Part shown: positions 10,985-22,209 of the stretch, piece by piece
How positions within the stretch are numbered: position 1 is the stretch's first letter
Layout: every line of letters starts with the position of its first letter
Source of the DNA: Brachypterus glaber
Lineage: Eukaryota; Arthropoda; Insecta; Coleoptera; Kateretidae
DNA length: 64,000 bases
Direction of reading: 5' to 3'
NCBI GenBank assembly: GCA_958510825.1
Contig: OY294046.1
Span: forward strand, 45,737,794-45,801,793
Notes under the pieces: model-generated
The model's database searches: none
The model's input: the letters and a program-made list of their open reading frames with translations, nothing else
Told to the model about the DNA's origin: nothing
Made by a program: the position numbers and the translations under genes

Positions 10985-13370
10985 TGTAAAAATGTAAATG
11001 TAATACTACTTAGTTATAGAATATACTAATCTGTTTTAAAATAGTTTATTAAAAAGACATATTGGTGAACAAAGAACTAACTAATTCAATTGTTCCAAAG
11101 ATTAAATATTACAAAATAAAGTTACAATTAATTTTTTTACCCACTTCATGTGAACGGCTCTTTTAAATCTATTTCCTTAAAAAACACAAATTTGAGCACA
11201 AATAACTCTCTTTTTTTATTTTATAAGCATCAGATGGGATATGATGATTACACCCCAGATATATAGGCAAAATTTTATAAAAAGTTTATTATTATTATTT
11301 ATTATTATTATTTTATTATTATATCCCACAATTCTATAAAATGGGTGCATTTCCTCCCGAACTGAAAAACACCCCGAGTATGAGCGAGATGTTCGTTTGT
11401 TTATAAACCTAGCATAAATTCAGCACTGATTAGAAGCGACTGCTAGTCGTCTGTCCTCACTCTGCAACCACTTAACACCAGTGTATCTTTGATAAAAGTT
11501 AAAAAAGATGACAAATGACTTATAATTATATTTACACATACTGCCATATGCACGCATATATCAGTGCCTCTAGCTAATATTTGAATACGGAAAAACAAGA
11601 ATGGAGTCATCATTTCAGCATAAACCCACATGAATTAAATTAATGTTTAGAATTAGTATAATAATTATAATTACTATAGTAATTACTATATCAGATACGG
11701 GGTTCTATTATAATAGGTCTGATGGCAAAATAATTGTGTTGGTGCTATAAACCATATTCGCCAATTAACTGCGACAATTGGCGCGAAATAAATAAACGAT
11801 CGTGATCAGCAATCGAGAAAAAGGAAATTTATCGCTAATTAATCTAACACCACGACGTGTAACTATTTTAGCTACAACAACAATACAAACTCCTAAATTT
11901 AATTATTTACTTTCGTAACATGGCTTTTAAGTTGTCTCTAAGACACGTATCAAGTGGGACAAAAAAAACTTAAGGACTTAAAAACACGAAAACTATTTTT
12001 TTAACGACCGTAGGTAGCTACGCGTAGGAGAGACGTTATATTAATATACATATATTGCGAAAAAAGTTTTCCAAATCTTATTGTCCGTTTTAAGTTCCTA
12101 CATTCATACAGACATTATTTTTTGAATCCCTTACCCTCCTGAGACTAAACTCATGATAATTTTTTGATTTAATTGTGTTTTTTTTATATATGCTATACCT
12201 AAAAAGAAGAAAAAAAGAATAAAAAATAAATCAATTTTTTTTTAGTTTTTGCTCGAGTTTATGCTTCCTTAGAGTTTTAGGAGAGCTGTATTATACTGTA
12301 TTAAATTTGCATATTTGTTTGCATATATGTCTTAAAGAAAAAATAAAGAAGTAAAGTCACAATTGTGACACCCTGGAGGGTAAGGGGTATATTAGCAAAA
12401 CCAAAATTTAAACTTTTTTGGGTATTCTTCAAGAAGGTTTTTTTTCTTTTTAACTGTCTAATTTTCATTGCCTTGTTATGGGCTTCTTTGATGTTTTTCC
12501 TCAAATTTTAGTTTCAGATTCTTAATAACCTAAAACCAGATTGATAAATGCGTCATTAAGGTAATTTAAAATGACTTAAAAATTAAAAGAAAATTACATG
12601 AATTTACTTATAAATATATTTTTCTTATTATTTTCTATTAAATCAAGTAAAGTTCAAGACAAAACGATTTACATTTTCAATATTGCACATGCAATCAATT
12701 ACGATCAACGTAACTCTCTTTAAAATATCAAATTCATGACGCGAATTCACACGCACGGTGAGCTGGAACGAACATTTAGTACGACTTACCTCCAACCAAT
12801 TTTTCCATAACTTTTTCACACAGGGCACAACAATTATGAGGTTACATATCGGGTCATTTTGTTTGTTTGCTGAAAAACGCTTTTGAACTTTTGAACAACA
12901 ATAACAATTTAATGATTTTTTTTATCAATCTTAAAATCTTTTATCTCTCCAATCTTTTTATGGTTCATTTAAATCAACTCGAATATGAGTAAGGATCCAG
13001 AATTTCATATTTTTTTTATCTACAAAAACAGAATTTTTTTTTTGGCCTTAAAATGTTCTTTGAGCACTCGTTTACAAGTTACAAAATCCAAAATGGATTA
13101 ATAAAAGCCACACTAACACTTTGTTCGGGCCCACCGTGATACGATATTTCGATTATTTCGTAAACGTCGACTGAATCTGTTAACTTTTAAATGTTATTAA
13201 AACCACGGAATCCAGTATTTTGCATAAAAAATTTGTATGTATTGAATATAACACTTTCTCTGATTGATGAAAAGATTGAACGGGAAAGATCAAGGGACCA
13301 ATATTAAGCAAGCGATCACAAAAAGTCATAGTTTTACTCCCTTTTACTGCGATTTTTACTAAACAACCCC
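10985..13370. other. AT-rich stretch without recognised gene
   Basis: An (ATT)n-like microsatellite lies at 11287-11323. CCCTTACCCTCC at ~12128 is inverted at ~12374 (GGAGGGTAAGGGG), hinting at a decayed inverted-end element. Open frames at 11443, 12301 and 12643 (minus) show no motifs. Confidence 0.4.
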
Positions 13371-13399
13371 ATGCAAGAATTTTTGGTAGAAAACCATTG

Positions 13400-13745
13400 G
13401 TCCATTAGCTAGAAAACACGTCAAAAATCTAGGCATTACTCTATCCATAAACCTTACATCTAATAAATAGAAAAAACTCATATCCATTAAAAACTAACTT
13501 TTTTCTACAACCAACCCTAAAGCCAGTTACTGGCTTTCGTACTGTACTCCTCTACGGAGCCCCAGCCTGAAATAATATCACTCCCAACAAAACTCTTTCA
13601 TCTAAACTTAAGCCTTTCAAAACAAGGTATTCAGAATATGTCTCAATGCCCATGGTTCATGAGGAATACTCAAATCCGAGAGGAGTCGACATGCCCTCCT
13701 TAACCCTAGGATGCACACCCTAAGAAATATACATATCTAGATACC
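13400..13745 (+). pseudogene. Jockey-like LINE reverse transcriptase scrap
   Basis: Across at least two frames one can follow a decayed thumb/C-terminal region of an insect jockey-type RT: VKNLGITL near 13412, VLLYGAPA near 13542 and FQNKVFRICLNAHG near 13616. Frameshifts separate the blocks and in-frame stops are present (TAG near 13467, TGA near 13660). The palm with its catalytic Asp residues is absent. Clade is inferred from these motif strings only. Confidence 0.7.
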
Positions 13746-14546
13746 CTGGGCCCGAATATAAAAATTAACGGTTTATATTTTTTTCTATTTCGCTCTAAAA
13801 TTAAAAAAAAACTTACATTTAAATGATGACTGATTTAGGGATTTTTGTTTCGGGTTGGCATTACAGTTTTCGTCATGTTTAAAATTCTAAGAACAAATAT
13901 TATTTGATATATTTTATAGTCTTCTCTTTTTCACTGCAAGTAACCAAGCCACAATATAAACACGGTAAAAAATAACCTAACACAAAATTTTGTAGAAAAT
14001 TAAACTTTAAAGCGACGCGTCGCGACGTTAACATTTACACGGGAACCGTCAAGCGATAGGCTTTTGTCTATTGTACGCAAAATGCGTGTGATTTTAAGCT
14101 TATAAGAGTCGCAAAATAGAAAATAGTATATTAAAGTACTAGTTTCATAAAATACGTTTTTAGTGCAGGAGTACAAGTTCAGAAAACTCGCCGCAAATAG
14201 CTCGTTTTTTAAATGTACCCTTTAAATTTACTATGACAACGCAATATTAAAGTTTTATCCTAAATAAAGGTTTAAAATTACAATATTATTTTAAAATTAA
14301 TGTATAAAATTGGGCAAAATTTGCAGTTTAAAAGTACAAAGTTAAAGCTAAAATGTAATTTTACAGTAAAATGCTAATTTTACAATTTCTTTTAACATTC
14401 TGGTAAATAGCCGACTGTTTTTTTTTTTCCACTTTTTATATTATTTTTATTTTAAGCATAAGACATTTTTTTGAGTTTATATTATTGTTAGGTTTATAAT
14501 ACCGAGAATCGTTTACTGTACTGCATACTGAATGTTTTTGCATATA

Positions 14547-14548
<2 letters not shown>

Positions 14549-14615
<67 letters not shown>
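14549..14615. repeat. (TA)n microsatellite
   Basis: Uninterrupted TA dinucleotides of ~67 bp. Length is likely to vary between individuals and assemblies. Confidence 0.95.
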
Positions 14616-14617
<2 letters not shown>

Positions 14618-14679
14618 AACCCCACACTGATAAAAATATATGTTCGAATATTGCCAACATTAAGTTATGTGAGTTTTCC

Positions 14680-14870
14680 AGAACATATTCTGTTTGATTT
14701 TATAATAAGTTATGTAAAATAAAATTTTACGGAACATATTCTGTAAAAATGTATGTAAAATAAAATTTTACAGAACATATTCAGAATAATTCTGTAAAAA
14801 TTTATGTGAAATAAAATTTTACGGAAGATATTCTGTAAAATTTTACAGAATGTATTCTGTAAAAATCACA
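14680..14870. repeat. Short tandem array of palindromic ~55-bp units
   Basis: About four imperfect units carry the dyad ACAGAACATATTCTGT followed by AAAAAT-TATGT-AAATAAAATTTTAC. The repeated dyad could fold or bind a dimeric protein, but nothing supports a function. Confidence 0.65.
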
Positions 14871-15266
14871 TAACTTAACGTTGACAATATTATTACCTAC
14901 GTTATGTTCTGTAAATAATGCGCGCCAAAAATTACATATCATGTGAAAATACATAATATATTATGTTAAACTTAAAAATAACATAATAAGTTATGTGAAG
15001 ATACATTATACCTATAATATATAAATTTTAAAAAATATAGCAATACGTTATGCGAAATTTACATAACTTATTGTGTGATTTTTATCTATGAGCGACAGTT
15101 TAGTAAACATTTACTGGTTGTTACAGTTACCAGAACTATAACAACTTCAAGTTAATACTATAACAGCTAGTGAATCTTAACTAAACTATATGCAAAAATG
15201 TTTAGTATGCAGTACAGTAACCGATTCTCAGTGTACTAAATAACTTTATTGTTTAATTATTTTTTG

Positions 15267-15819
15267 CACGACCAAGACTAAAACCTAATTTTACGCTTTC
15301 ATTTTCGGGACTAAACTTGCCGTTTTTCTCCCAAGGGAATAAAAATCACGGCAACCTTGATAATATTAAAATATTATACTTACTATGTACTTTGCTGGTT
15401 CAAAAATTAGGTTTGGTGATGTTTTGTAATAAATTAACGATTCAAACCAATTTATTTGATTTTAACAAAGAAAACCTTTAAAATAGTATTGTTATAACAA
15501 TTTATACACAACTTAAAATTTATCATCCTCGTCCATTTTTTTTGACGTGTGTCAACCATATAAAAACAATTGAAATCGCGATAGCCGTGAAACTGACTTT
15601 TCGCTATTTACAGGCATCTTGATTAAATTACGAAATAAAACAACCGATTTTAGACGCATGGTTTTTAATTTTAATTTTATCTACCTACCTAAATTATGTT
15701 TGGTCCTGCAAAAAATAGTGTATATACCTCAGGACTAAACGTGGCAGTTTTAGTCCCTTGCTCGCTCAGGAAACACTCATGCAGCGGGACTAAAACAGCC
15801 AGTTTAGTCCCTTGATATA
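15267..15819 (+). repeat. Dispersed repeat 'gactaaaac', copy 1
   Basis: Runs from CACGACCAAGACTAAAACC to CAGTTTAGTCCCTTGATATA. A direct copy lies at 57943-58420. Both contain several GGGACTAAA...TTTAGTCCC dyads. Copy 1 is interrupted at its last TA by the palindromic element that begins at 15820, and copy 2 shows the uninterrupted sequence. Confidence 0.8.
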
Positions 15820-16243
15820 CAGGGTTATTCACGGAAGTGGCCTATTAAACGTTTATGGAGAACCAATAACTTTGAAAGTCTGCTAATTTGCACTTTGGGG
15901 TTTTTGAATATGGGCAATCGATTAAAAATGTTTTCATGCTTGTGCCACTTCCGGTTGTACCGGAAGTGGCACTCAACTTTAATTTTTTAAATGGAACACC
16001 CCATATATTTTTTAATTTTTAAAATTTGCATAAAATTTGCTTTATTTTAATGTATAACACGTTATGTCTATCTCCAGTAGTTTTTGAGTTATTCAAGTTT
16101 TTAGCGAAAAATAAGCAAATTCAAGCACCCCTAAAAACAATAATTTCTCCTTGATTTTTTAAATTGAAGAAAAGTTGTTTTGTATTTTGCTTAATGATGG
16201 TTAAGCGAATCATTCTAAGCTAAAATGGAATCCAAAATTTATA

Positions 16244-17367
16244 CAGGGTGTCTGAAAAAGCAGGTCAAACTTAACAAAATTAAAATAGCCATAACTCTTT
16301 TTTTTTAAATGACACCCTACATTTTTTTTATTTGTTTAAATAGAGAATTCAATTTTCTTTAAAATAAGTATAGGATACCCTATACCTAACTTTAACCGTT
16401 TTCGAGCTATTTGCAAATTAATGTGAAAAAGAAGTATTTTGCAGTATTTCTGCAATTACGTAAATTTTTAAAATTGTATTGTGTTTTTATTTCTTTTAAC
16501 CTAAATGTTATCGTTCTTATCGTGATAAATTAGTGTAAAATAATGGCAGAGGCTTATTCTTACCCTGTTATTTTGGATTTATTTTCTATTTTTGGTGAAA
16601 ATGATAAAATAATTAGTAGAACCTGCAGAAACTTTAATACAAAATATCCTGATTTACCAAGAATGTCATGTAAAAATTTAGAAGAATACACAAAAAATTT
16701 TCGCAATTTGGAAAAGAAAATGCAGTGAAATCTCTTACGAAACCAATTACAAACAACGAAGATAACGAAGTCAATGTTTTGGGTTACTTTTATGCATATC
16801 CACATGCCTCAATTCCTGCAGCTAGTTACGACTTGGGAATTTCCTATTCAAGCATCCAAAGAATTTTAAAAAACCACAAGATGCACGATTACAAAAAGCA
16901 AAAAATACAGGCCTTAAAACCTAATGATTTTCAAAATAGAGTGGACTTTTGTGAAAATCTTTTGATAAATATTCAAGAAAAACAAAACTTTTTAAAAAGA
17001 ATAATTTGGACGGACGAGGCTAAATTTTCTCAACAGGGTATTTTTAACAGAAGAAATGTACACTACTGGGCGCATGAAAATCCAGTTTTAAGGTAAATAT
17101 AATGATCTTTGAGGTAAATAAATAAAAATCGATTAATTTTTCTGGCCTATTTTATAAAATATAACAAATTTTAACACGGCTTTTTCACAATAATTTGCAA
17201 ATAGCTCAAAAACCGTTAAAGTTAGGTATAGGGTATCCTATACTTATTTTAAAGCAAATTTAATTCTCTATTTAACCAAATAAAAAAAAATGTAGGGTGC
17301 CATTTAAAAAAATGAGTTATGGCTATATTAAATTTGTTAGATTTGACCTGCTTTTTCAGACACCCTG
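16244..17367 (+). mobile_element. Inner TA-flanked Tc1/mariner-like transposon
   Basis: Ends CAGGGTGTCTGAAAAAGCAG (16244) and its inverse (ending 17367), with TA on each side. The terminal inverted repeats extend ~190 bp (to GTATAGGATACCCTATACC at ~16385 and ~17225). At 1124 bp with a shortened, frameshifted transposase it is probably an internally deleted, non-autonomous copy. Confidence 0.8.
16543..17096 (+). pseudogene. Broken Tc1/mariner-type transposase (DUF4817/HTH type)
   Basis: Two overlapping frames make one protein. The first, from ATG 16543, covers an N-terminal helical region (PVILDLFSIFGEN...NFNTKYPDLP) of the kind that precedes the HTH in insect mariner-type transposases. It stops at 16728. 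A shifted frame continues from about 16725 with the HTH SIPAASYDLGISYSSIQRIL, the linker NRVDFCENLL, and the first catalytic block IIWTDEAKF with its Asp, then NRRNVHYWAHENP. It ends there, well before the second and third catalytic acids, so the enzyme cannot be active. Both a frameshift and a C-terminal deletion are present. Family membership is from recognised motif order. Confidence 0.8.
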
Positions 17368-17759
17368 TATAATTTTTGGGTTCCATTTTAGCATAGTATA
17401 ATTCGTTTAAGCATCATTGAGCAAAACACAAAACATCTTTTCTCCAATTGAAAAAATCAAGGAGAAATTATTGTTTTTAGGGGTGCTTGAATTTACTTAT
17501 TTTTCGTTAAAAACTTGAATAACTCAAAAACTACTGAAGATAGACATGAAGTATTATACATCAAAATAAAGCAAATTTAATGCAAATTTAAAAAATTAAA
17601 AAATATATGAGGTGTTCCATTTAAAAACTCAAAGTTAAGTGCCACTTCCGGTACAACCGGAAGTGGCACAAGCATGAAAATATTTTTAATCGATAGGCCA
17701 TATTCAAAAACCCCAAAGTGCAAATTAGCAGACTTTTAAAGTTATTGGTTCTCCATAAA

Positions 17760-17959
17760 NNNNNNNNNNNNNNNNNNNNNNNNNNNNNNNNNNNNNNNNN
17801 NNNNNNNNNNNNNNNNNNNNNNNNNNNNNNNNNNNNNNNNNNNNNNNNNNNNNNNNNNNNNNNNNNNNNNNNNNNNNNNNNNNNNNNNNNNNNNNNNNNN
17901 NNNNNNNNNNNNNNNNNNNNNNNNNNNNNNNNNNNNNNNNNNNNNNNNNNNNNNNNNNN
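17760..17959. other. Assembly gap (200 N)
   Basis: Exactly 200 N, a common placeholder for a gap of unknown size. It follows a long inverted arm, a typical assembly breaker. Confidence 0.95.
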
Positions 17960-19320
17960 CCAGTGCACGCCTTTACTTATGAAATACTTTGGTTTTCGAA
18001 AATTTCGAATACATAATCGGCACATTTTTAGACCTTTCAAAGGCATACGAAACGATAGATTATGATATCGTAATAACGAAACTCGAGAGGTATGGAATTA
18101 GGGGGCTGCGCTGGAGTGGTTTAAATCGTTTTAAAAAACCGAACTCAGAAAGTAGCAGTCATTAAAGATGGTCAAGAATATATATCGAATTCCATAGACT
18201 TAAAAATAGGAATTGCACAAGGCAGCGTTATTGGTCCGTTTTGTTCGCCATTTATGTAAATGATATGGTTTCAGCAATAGACACTGGCACTCTAGTGAAT
18301 TTCGCGGATGACACGAACAAAATTATAAAAGAAAAAAAGTTGGAAAATTTAATGATTAAACACCAAAACAGTACAAATGAATTACTTAATTGGTTTACAA
18401 AAAATAAATTGATTTTAAATAAGGACAAAACGAACATTATATTTTTCAAAACAAATAGGTCAAGTTTTACACCCGAGCAAGTGCCTATTGATGATACCAT
18501 AATCAAAACTACCAATACCACCAAATTTTTGGCCTTCATCTAGATGAGAATCTAGGTTGGAGCCTACAATTGGAGGCGCTGGGCAGGAGATTGAGTGGGG
18601 CTATGTTTTCTTTGAGAGTCCTGAAACCCTACGTAAATTTAGACATACTAAAAACCGTATATCATGCAAACTTTCAGTCTTTACTTAAATTTGGAATTAT
18701 TTTTTGGGGTCGAAGCGCCGGGATTTGTTCACAATCCAAAAACGCACTCTCAGAGTTATGTTGGGTCTGAAAAGTAATGACTCCTGCAGGGGACTTTTTA
18801 AACAAAATGGATTCTAACCCTTACAGGGGTGTATATTACGAATCTTGGTTTTTATGTTAAAAACAATTACCTATTTAGAGGTATGTCAACAGCGAGTAAC
18901 CGGAATTTCAACTACAATTATACCAAGGCATAGACTAGCCACATTTGAAAAGGGTTGCTATTACTCAGCGATATCTATGTTTAATATCCTTCCTAAAAAC
19001 ATCAAATCGACAAGAAACTTTAATACTTTTAAACGATTAACCTTTCAACTATTATTAGAGTTAGAGCCATATCAACTGTCCGACTATTTATGTTGTTACA
19101 TTTTAAAATTTCATCTATATACTTTTATAGTATTTTATCTTATTTTTATATTTATATAATGTTTTAATTTTATTTATTATTATTCTTATAAATGTGTTTT
19201 TTTATGATATGTTCTATTGTTCACAAATTTCATGTTAAAAATTGTTTATTCTATGTACCAACTGTGAATACTCTATTTTCATTTGTGAAATAAATCGATT
19301 TATTTATTTATTTATTTAAT
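17960..19320 (+). pseudogene. Decayed non-LTR retrotransposon (RT half and 3' end)
   Basis: RT motifs in order but in shifting frames: LSKAYETIDYDIV...LERYGIRG (~18030-18100, motif A region), GIAQGSVIGP (~18210), then FADDT at ~18301 in the frame 18241-18543, LLNWFTKNKLILNKDKT, and a thumb region around 18570-18770 (LKPYVNLDILKTVYHANFQS). A tail segment (YYSAISMFNILPKNIKS) lies near 18959. Several stops and frameshifts show it is dead. It ends AAATAAATCGA(TTTA)n at 19290-19320, a LINE-type tail. The 5' part is in or beyond the N gap. Probably jockey-group. Confidence 0.8.
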
Positions 19321-19321
19321 G

Positions 19322-20085
19322 CCACCGATTTTGTTAGTAATATTACATATCAATTTTGTAATTTAACTAAACTGTAATTGTAATCTTGTAAATTGATAAA
19401 AATGATTTTTTTGTAATTTCACAACATTTTCCTGTGATGTTAGATAATAATTTGTGAAATTATTTCGCATTTTTACAATATTACAGCACTTCTTTGTAAT
19501 TTAAAAATTTTTTTTTGTGAATGTATTTTTTATTTTTGTAAAAATACCAACGTTTTTTTCAGTGTAGGCAGGGTAACATCATGACGTCATGACCAGGGGG
19601 GTCACAGACCAATGTTTTGAGTAATTATTTTTGCATACAATGACTTGATCCATGCTTTATTTCATTGACCCTCCCCCCGTAATATGCCCCAGACTTTCAT
19701 TCTGACTATAGTCATGTCCCCCAAATACCTTCCCTATAGTACATTTTTTTCACGTTTTAGTAATTTAGTATATAAATTGCTAGACAACATAAAATTAAGC
19801 GGTTAAAAAATTTATACATAAAAAGCAAACCAAAATAAAATATTAAACAATCAAGTATAAAAAATAGCTAAAAGAATATTATAAACATAAATTAAATTGT
19901 ATTGTGGTTTTCAATAATTTATTTCAATTTTTTTACTACAGTGTACATGTAATATTTATGTTATTGGTTACACATAACATAAATATTAGCATTTAACTAA
20001 TTTCAAGGTGTGATTTTGCTTGTAATAATTTCTGTCAAATCATTTAATGCAATAATTTATTAATTTTACATTTATCTGCGCTAGG
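19322..20085. other. Repeat-like non-coding stretch
   Basis: 19322-19560 is rich in TTGTAATTT and ATTACA words and ends TTTTTTCAGTGTA, resembling the ends of the MITE families at 23705-24629 and near 59030-59310. No partner end was found. 19580-19740 holds G- and C-rich runs (GGGGGG, CTCCCCCC) and a CATGACGTCATG dyad. Confidence 0.4.
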
Positions 20086-20089
20086 GTTA

Positions 20090-20381
20090 CTCCATCCAGC
20101 GTCGTTCAAGGGTATGGCCAACTAATAAGCAAGTAAAACACGTCATCTCAACATTAGATAACGATAGTAAGACGGCCCTGACTTATCACCATTTGGAAAC
20201 AGGCCACCATTTTAATTTTAATATAGAAGATATAGAAATTTTAGAGGGGGTTAGTAATAATAAAAAAAGGAGTTTTCTTAAAATGGTGCATATAAAAAAG
20301 AATCCGAACTCTATTAACTATAAAACTGACAACTGCAATTTAAGTAGAATTTACTTTAACTTAAATAAAAATATTAAATGA
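20090..20381 (+). pseudogene. C-terminal remnant of a Penelope-like element protein
   Basis: The open frame to the stop at 20379-20381 carries KTALTYHHLETGHHFNFN, then IEILEGVSNNKKRSFLKMVH, NSINYKTD and a final NLSRIYFNL. This is the characteristic C-terminal part of the GIY-YIG endonuclease domain in arthropod Penelope-like proteins. The RT and the catalytic GIY and YIG strands are missing. 3' untranslated DNA follows to about 20800, with a hairpin CCTAA-ata-TTAGG then GAAACG (20739-20758) and an AATAAAG at ~20779. A 5'-truncated, inactive copy. Confidence 0.8.
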
Positions 20382-20800
20382 TATATGTTCTATTTGTGGA
20401 TTTAAATAATTTTACAAAAATATTTAATTTATATATCAAAATATAATTATTTTAAACACTGGAACAACACTTTATCATACATACATACTTTTTTTAAAAA
20501 TTTCAGTAACTAATTATTCTACAGTGAGTATTCTCCTATTGAAAAATCCCCAGTGTATTTTGTTTGTTGATGTAATGTTTTTGTTTAATTTGTTTGTTTT
20601 AATGCATATTTAGTAATTTAGGCAAGTTTTTTAATTATTTTCTTTTATTTTTGTTTATGTACATTTTTTTTCCAAAAAATCAGTTTATAATGTCCAAGTT
20701 ATGTCCAAAAAGTTTTTATAATTTTTATGTCTATGAAGCCTAAATATTAGGTGAAACGTTGGCATGATTATGTAATGCAATAAAGTTTTTATTTGCTTCA
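20382..20800 (+). other. 3' untranslated region of the Penelope-like remnant
   Basis: AT-rich tail behind the stop codon, with the hairpin-GAAACG motif described above and a possible polyadenylation signal. The 3' boundary is uncertain. Confidence 0.5.
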
Positions 20801-21191
20801 TTTCCGAGTGTTTATCACAAATAACCCTAAATAACTTAAATTGTTATTGTAGGGTTATGTTCAAAGAAAGTATGGTTATGTTTGCTGTTTTTTAAAGTTT
20901 ATTATGTCAAAATGTGACAAAATTTAATTTCATCCTAGATAAATCTATAGCTCTATAATATATTATTTAAATCTATAGCTTATTTATTATAAAAATTCCT
21001 GTCTTTAAGAAAAAGGTCGTATTTTACTGTAATTGATGTATTCAATACATCTCGTACCAAAAGATAGACAGTGTTTTGCGGTTTTCCAGAAGATAGCCAA
21101 GTTAGACATCACTTTTTGATCATACATGCCTCATTTGTGCAGAAGTGGCGTTCGTAACTACTAACTACTCTTTAACGGTGGTTGTATTTTT

Positions 21192-21870
21192 TATTATCAG
21201 ATTCTCTTAGGGGGTGGAGTTATATTTTTTTATTGTCAGATTTACTTTTAGCAACCTCAAAAACCCCATTACACAAATTTTCACGAAAACTACCCCCCGC
21301 CCCTTTGGGGGTGGAGTTAGAATTTTTTTATATTCAGGTTTACTTTCAGCAACCTCAAAAACCCCAATATACCAATTTTCACGACAACTACCCCCCCGCC
21401 CCTCAGGGGTTGGATTTAGATTTTGTTTATTATCAGATTCACTCTCAGCAACCTCAAAAACCCCAATATACCAGTTTTCACAAAAACTACCCCCCATCCC
21501 TCAGGGGTTTAAATTAGAAAAAAAATATTAGATTCATATTCGTCGATCACAAAAACTGCTAGATACCAATTTTGACGAAAATATTGAAAATATTTAAAAA
21601 TATTTACTTCCTCATCCCTGCGGGGTAATTTTTCTTATTAGATTCAACTTCAGCAACCTTAAAAACCACTATATAGCAATTTTTAAATTTTTGTAAAAAA
21701 ATGTATTTTCGCCCCCTTGCCGCCAAAAACAATCCCGAACGAGAACTTTTGGTAACATACCTGTATGCCAAATTTCATGTCTCTAGCTTAGAGCGTTCTT
21801 AAGTTATCGTGCTTACAAGATTTTCCTGATAGAACGATCGACCGACAATTTTTTTTTTGCTTGAAATTGA
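21192..21870 (+). repeat. ~95-bp tandem array A1 with 3' flank
   Basis: About six imperfect units of 90-105 bp, each TTATTATCAGATTC..., CAGCAACCTCAAAAACCCC, ATTTTCACGAAAACTACCCC, CCCCTCAGGGG-TGGA. The array decays toward 21715 and runs into a flank (GAACTTTTGGTAACATACC...CGATCGACCGACA) that also follows the array at 27801-28341. The two loci are copies of one composite repeat. The overlapping open frames here are by-products of a unit length close to a multiple of three. Confidence 0.85.
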
Positions 21871-22209
21871 TTTATATCGACATAAAACGTCATAAAACGC
21901 AAAATACACAAAAAAAATAAAAATTTTGCACGAATACAATGCTTTCCGAAATTTTGAAAATGGGAAAGCAATACCGCCGCTGGATGGAATGACCCTAATA
22001 TGCTCGTGTGAAAACGTTGATTAATATATTGTTAAACCATATCTTGTCCACATTCTGGGATATTATAAATCGAGTAATATGCGATATTATCTATATACCA
22101 TACGCAATTGCATATTTTAATTCCACAAAATGTATGTCTAAAAAATGTTTTAATCTATATATGGTAGATAAATAAATAATTTACATGGCAAATAGAAATT
22201 GTATTGGTG

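Larger units (their letters stand above)
14501..15236. repeat. Inverted pair bracketing a (TA)n tract and a tandem-rich element
   Basis: TGTACTGCATACTGAATG...TTTTTGCATATATGC (14517-14549) is inverted at about 15188-15236 (TATGCAAAAATGTTTAGTATGCAGTACAGTAACCG in short form). Inside lie (TA)n at 14549-14615 and a second block, 14625-15090, with weakly inverted ends (CACTGATAAAAAT / ATTTTTATCTATG). Confidence 0.6.
15820..17759. mobile_element. TA-flanked palindromic element (right end lost in gap)
   Basis: Starts CAGGGTTATTCACGG after TA at 15818-15819. The left arm (15820-16243) is mirrored by 17368-17759, including ACCAATAACTTTGAAAGTCT against AGACTTTTAAAGTTATTGGT. Each arm has a subterminal inverted pair CACTTCCGG / CCGGAAGTG (15946-15968, 17643-17665), then an AAATGGAACACC block. 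The symmetry runs right up to a second transposon at 16244-17367. The right terminus falls in the N gap. Confidence 0.8.

Noticed and set aside
14436..14660. Tyr/Ile-repeat protein
   Set aside because: It is the translation of the (TA)n tract.
21182..21531. Pro-rich protein genes in the overlapping frames of the ~95-bp array
   Set aside because: Open frames on both strands arise from the repeat period; no start context or conserved domain.
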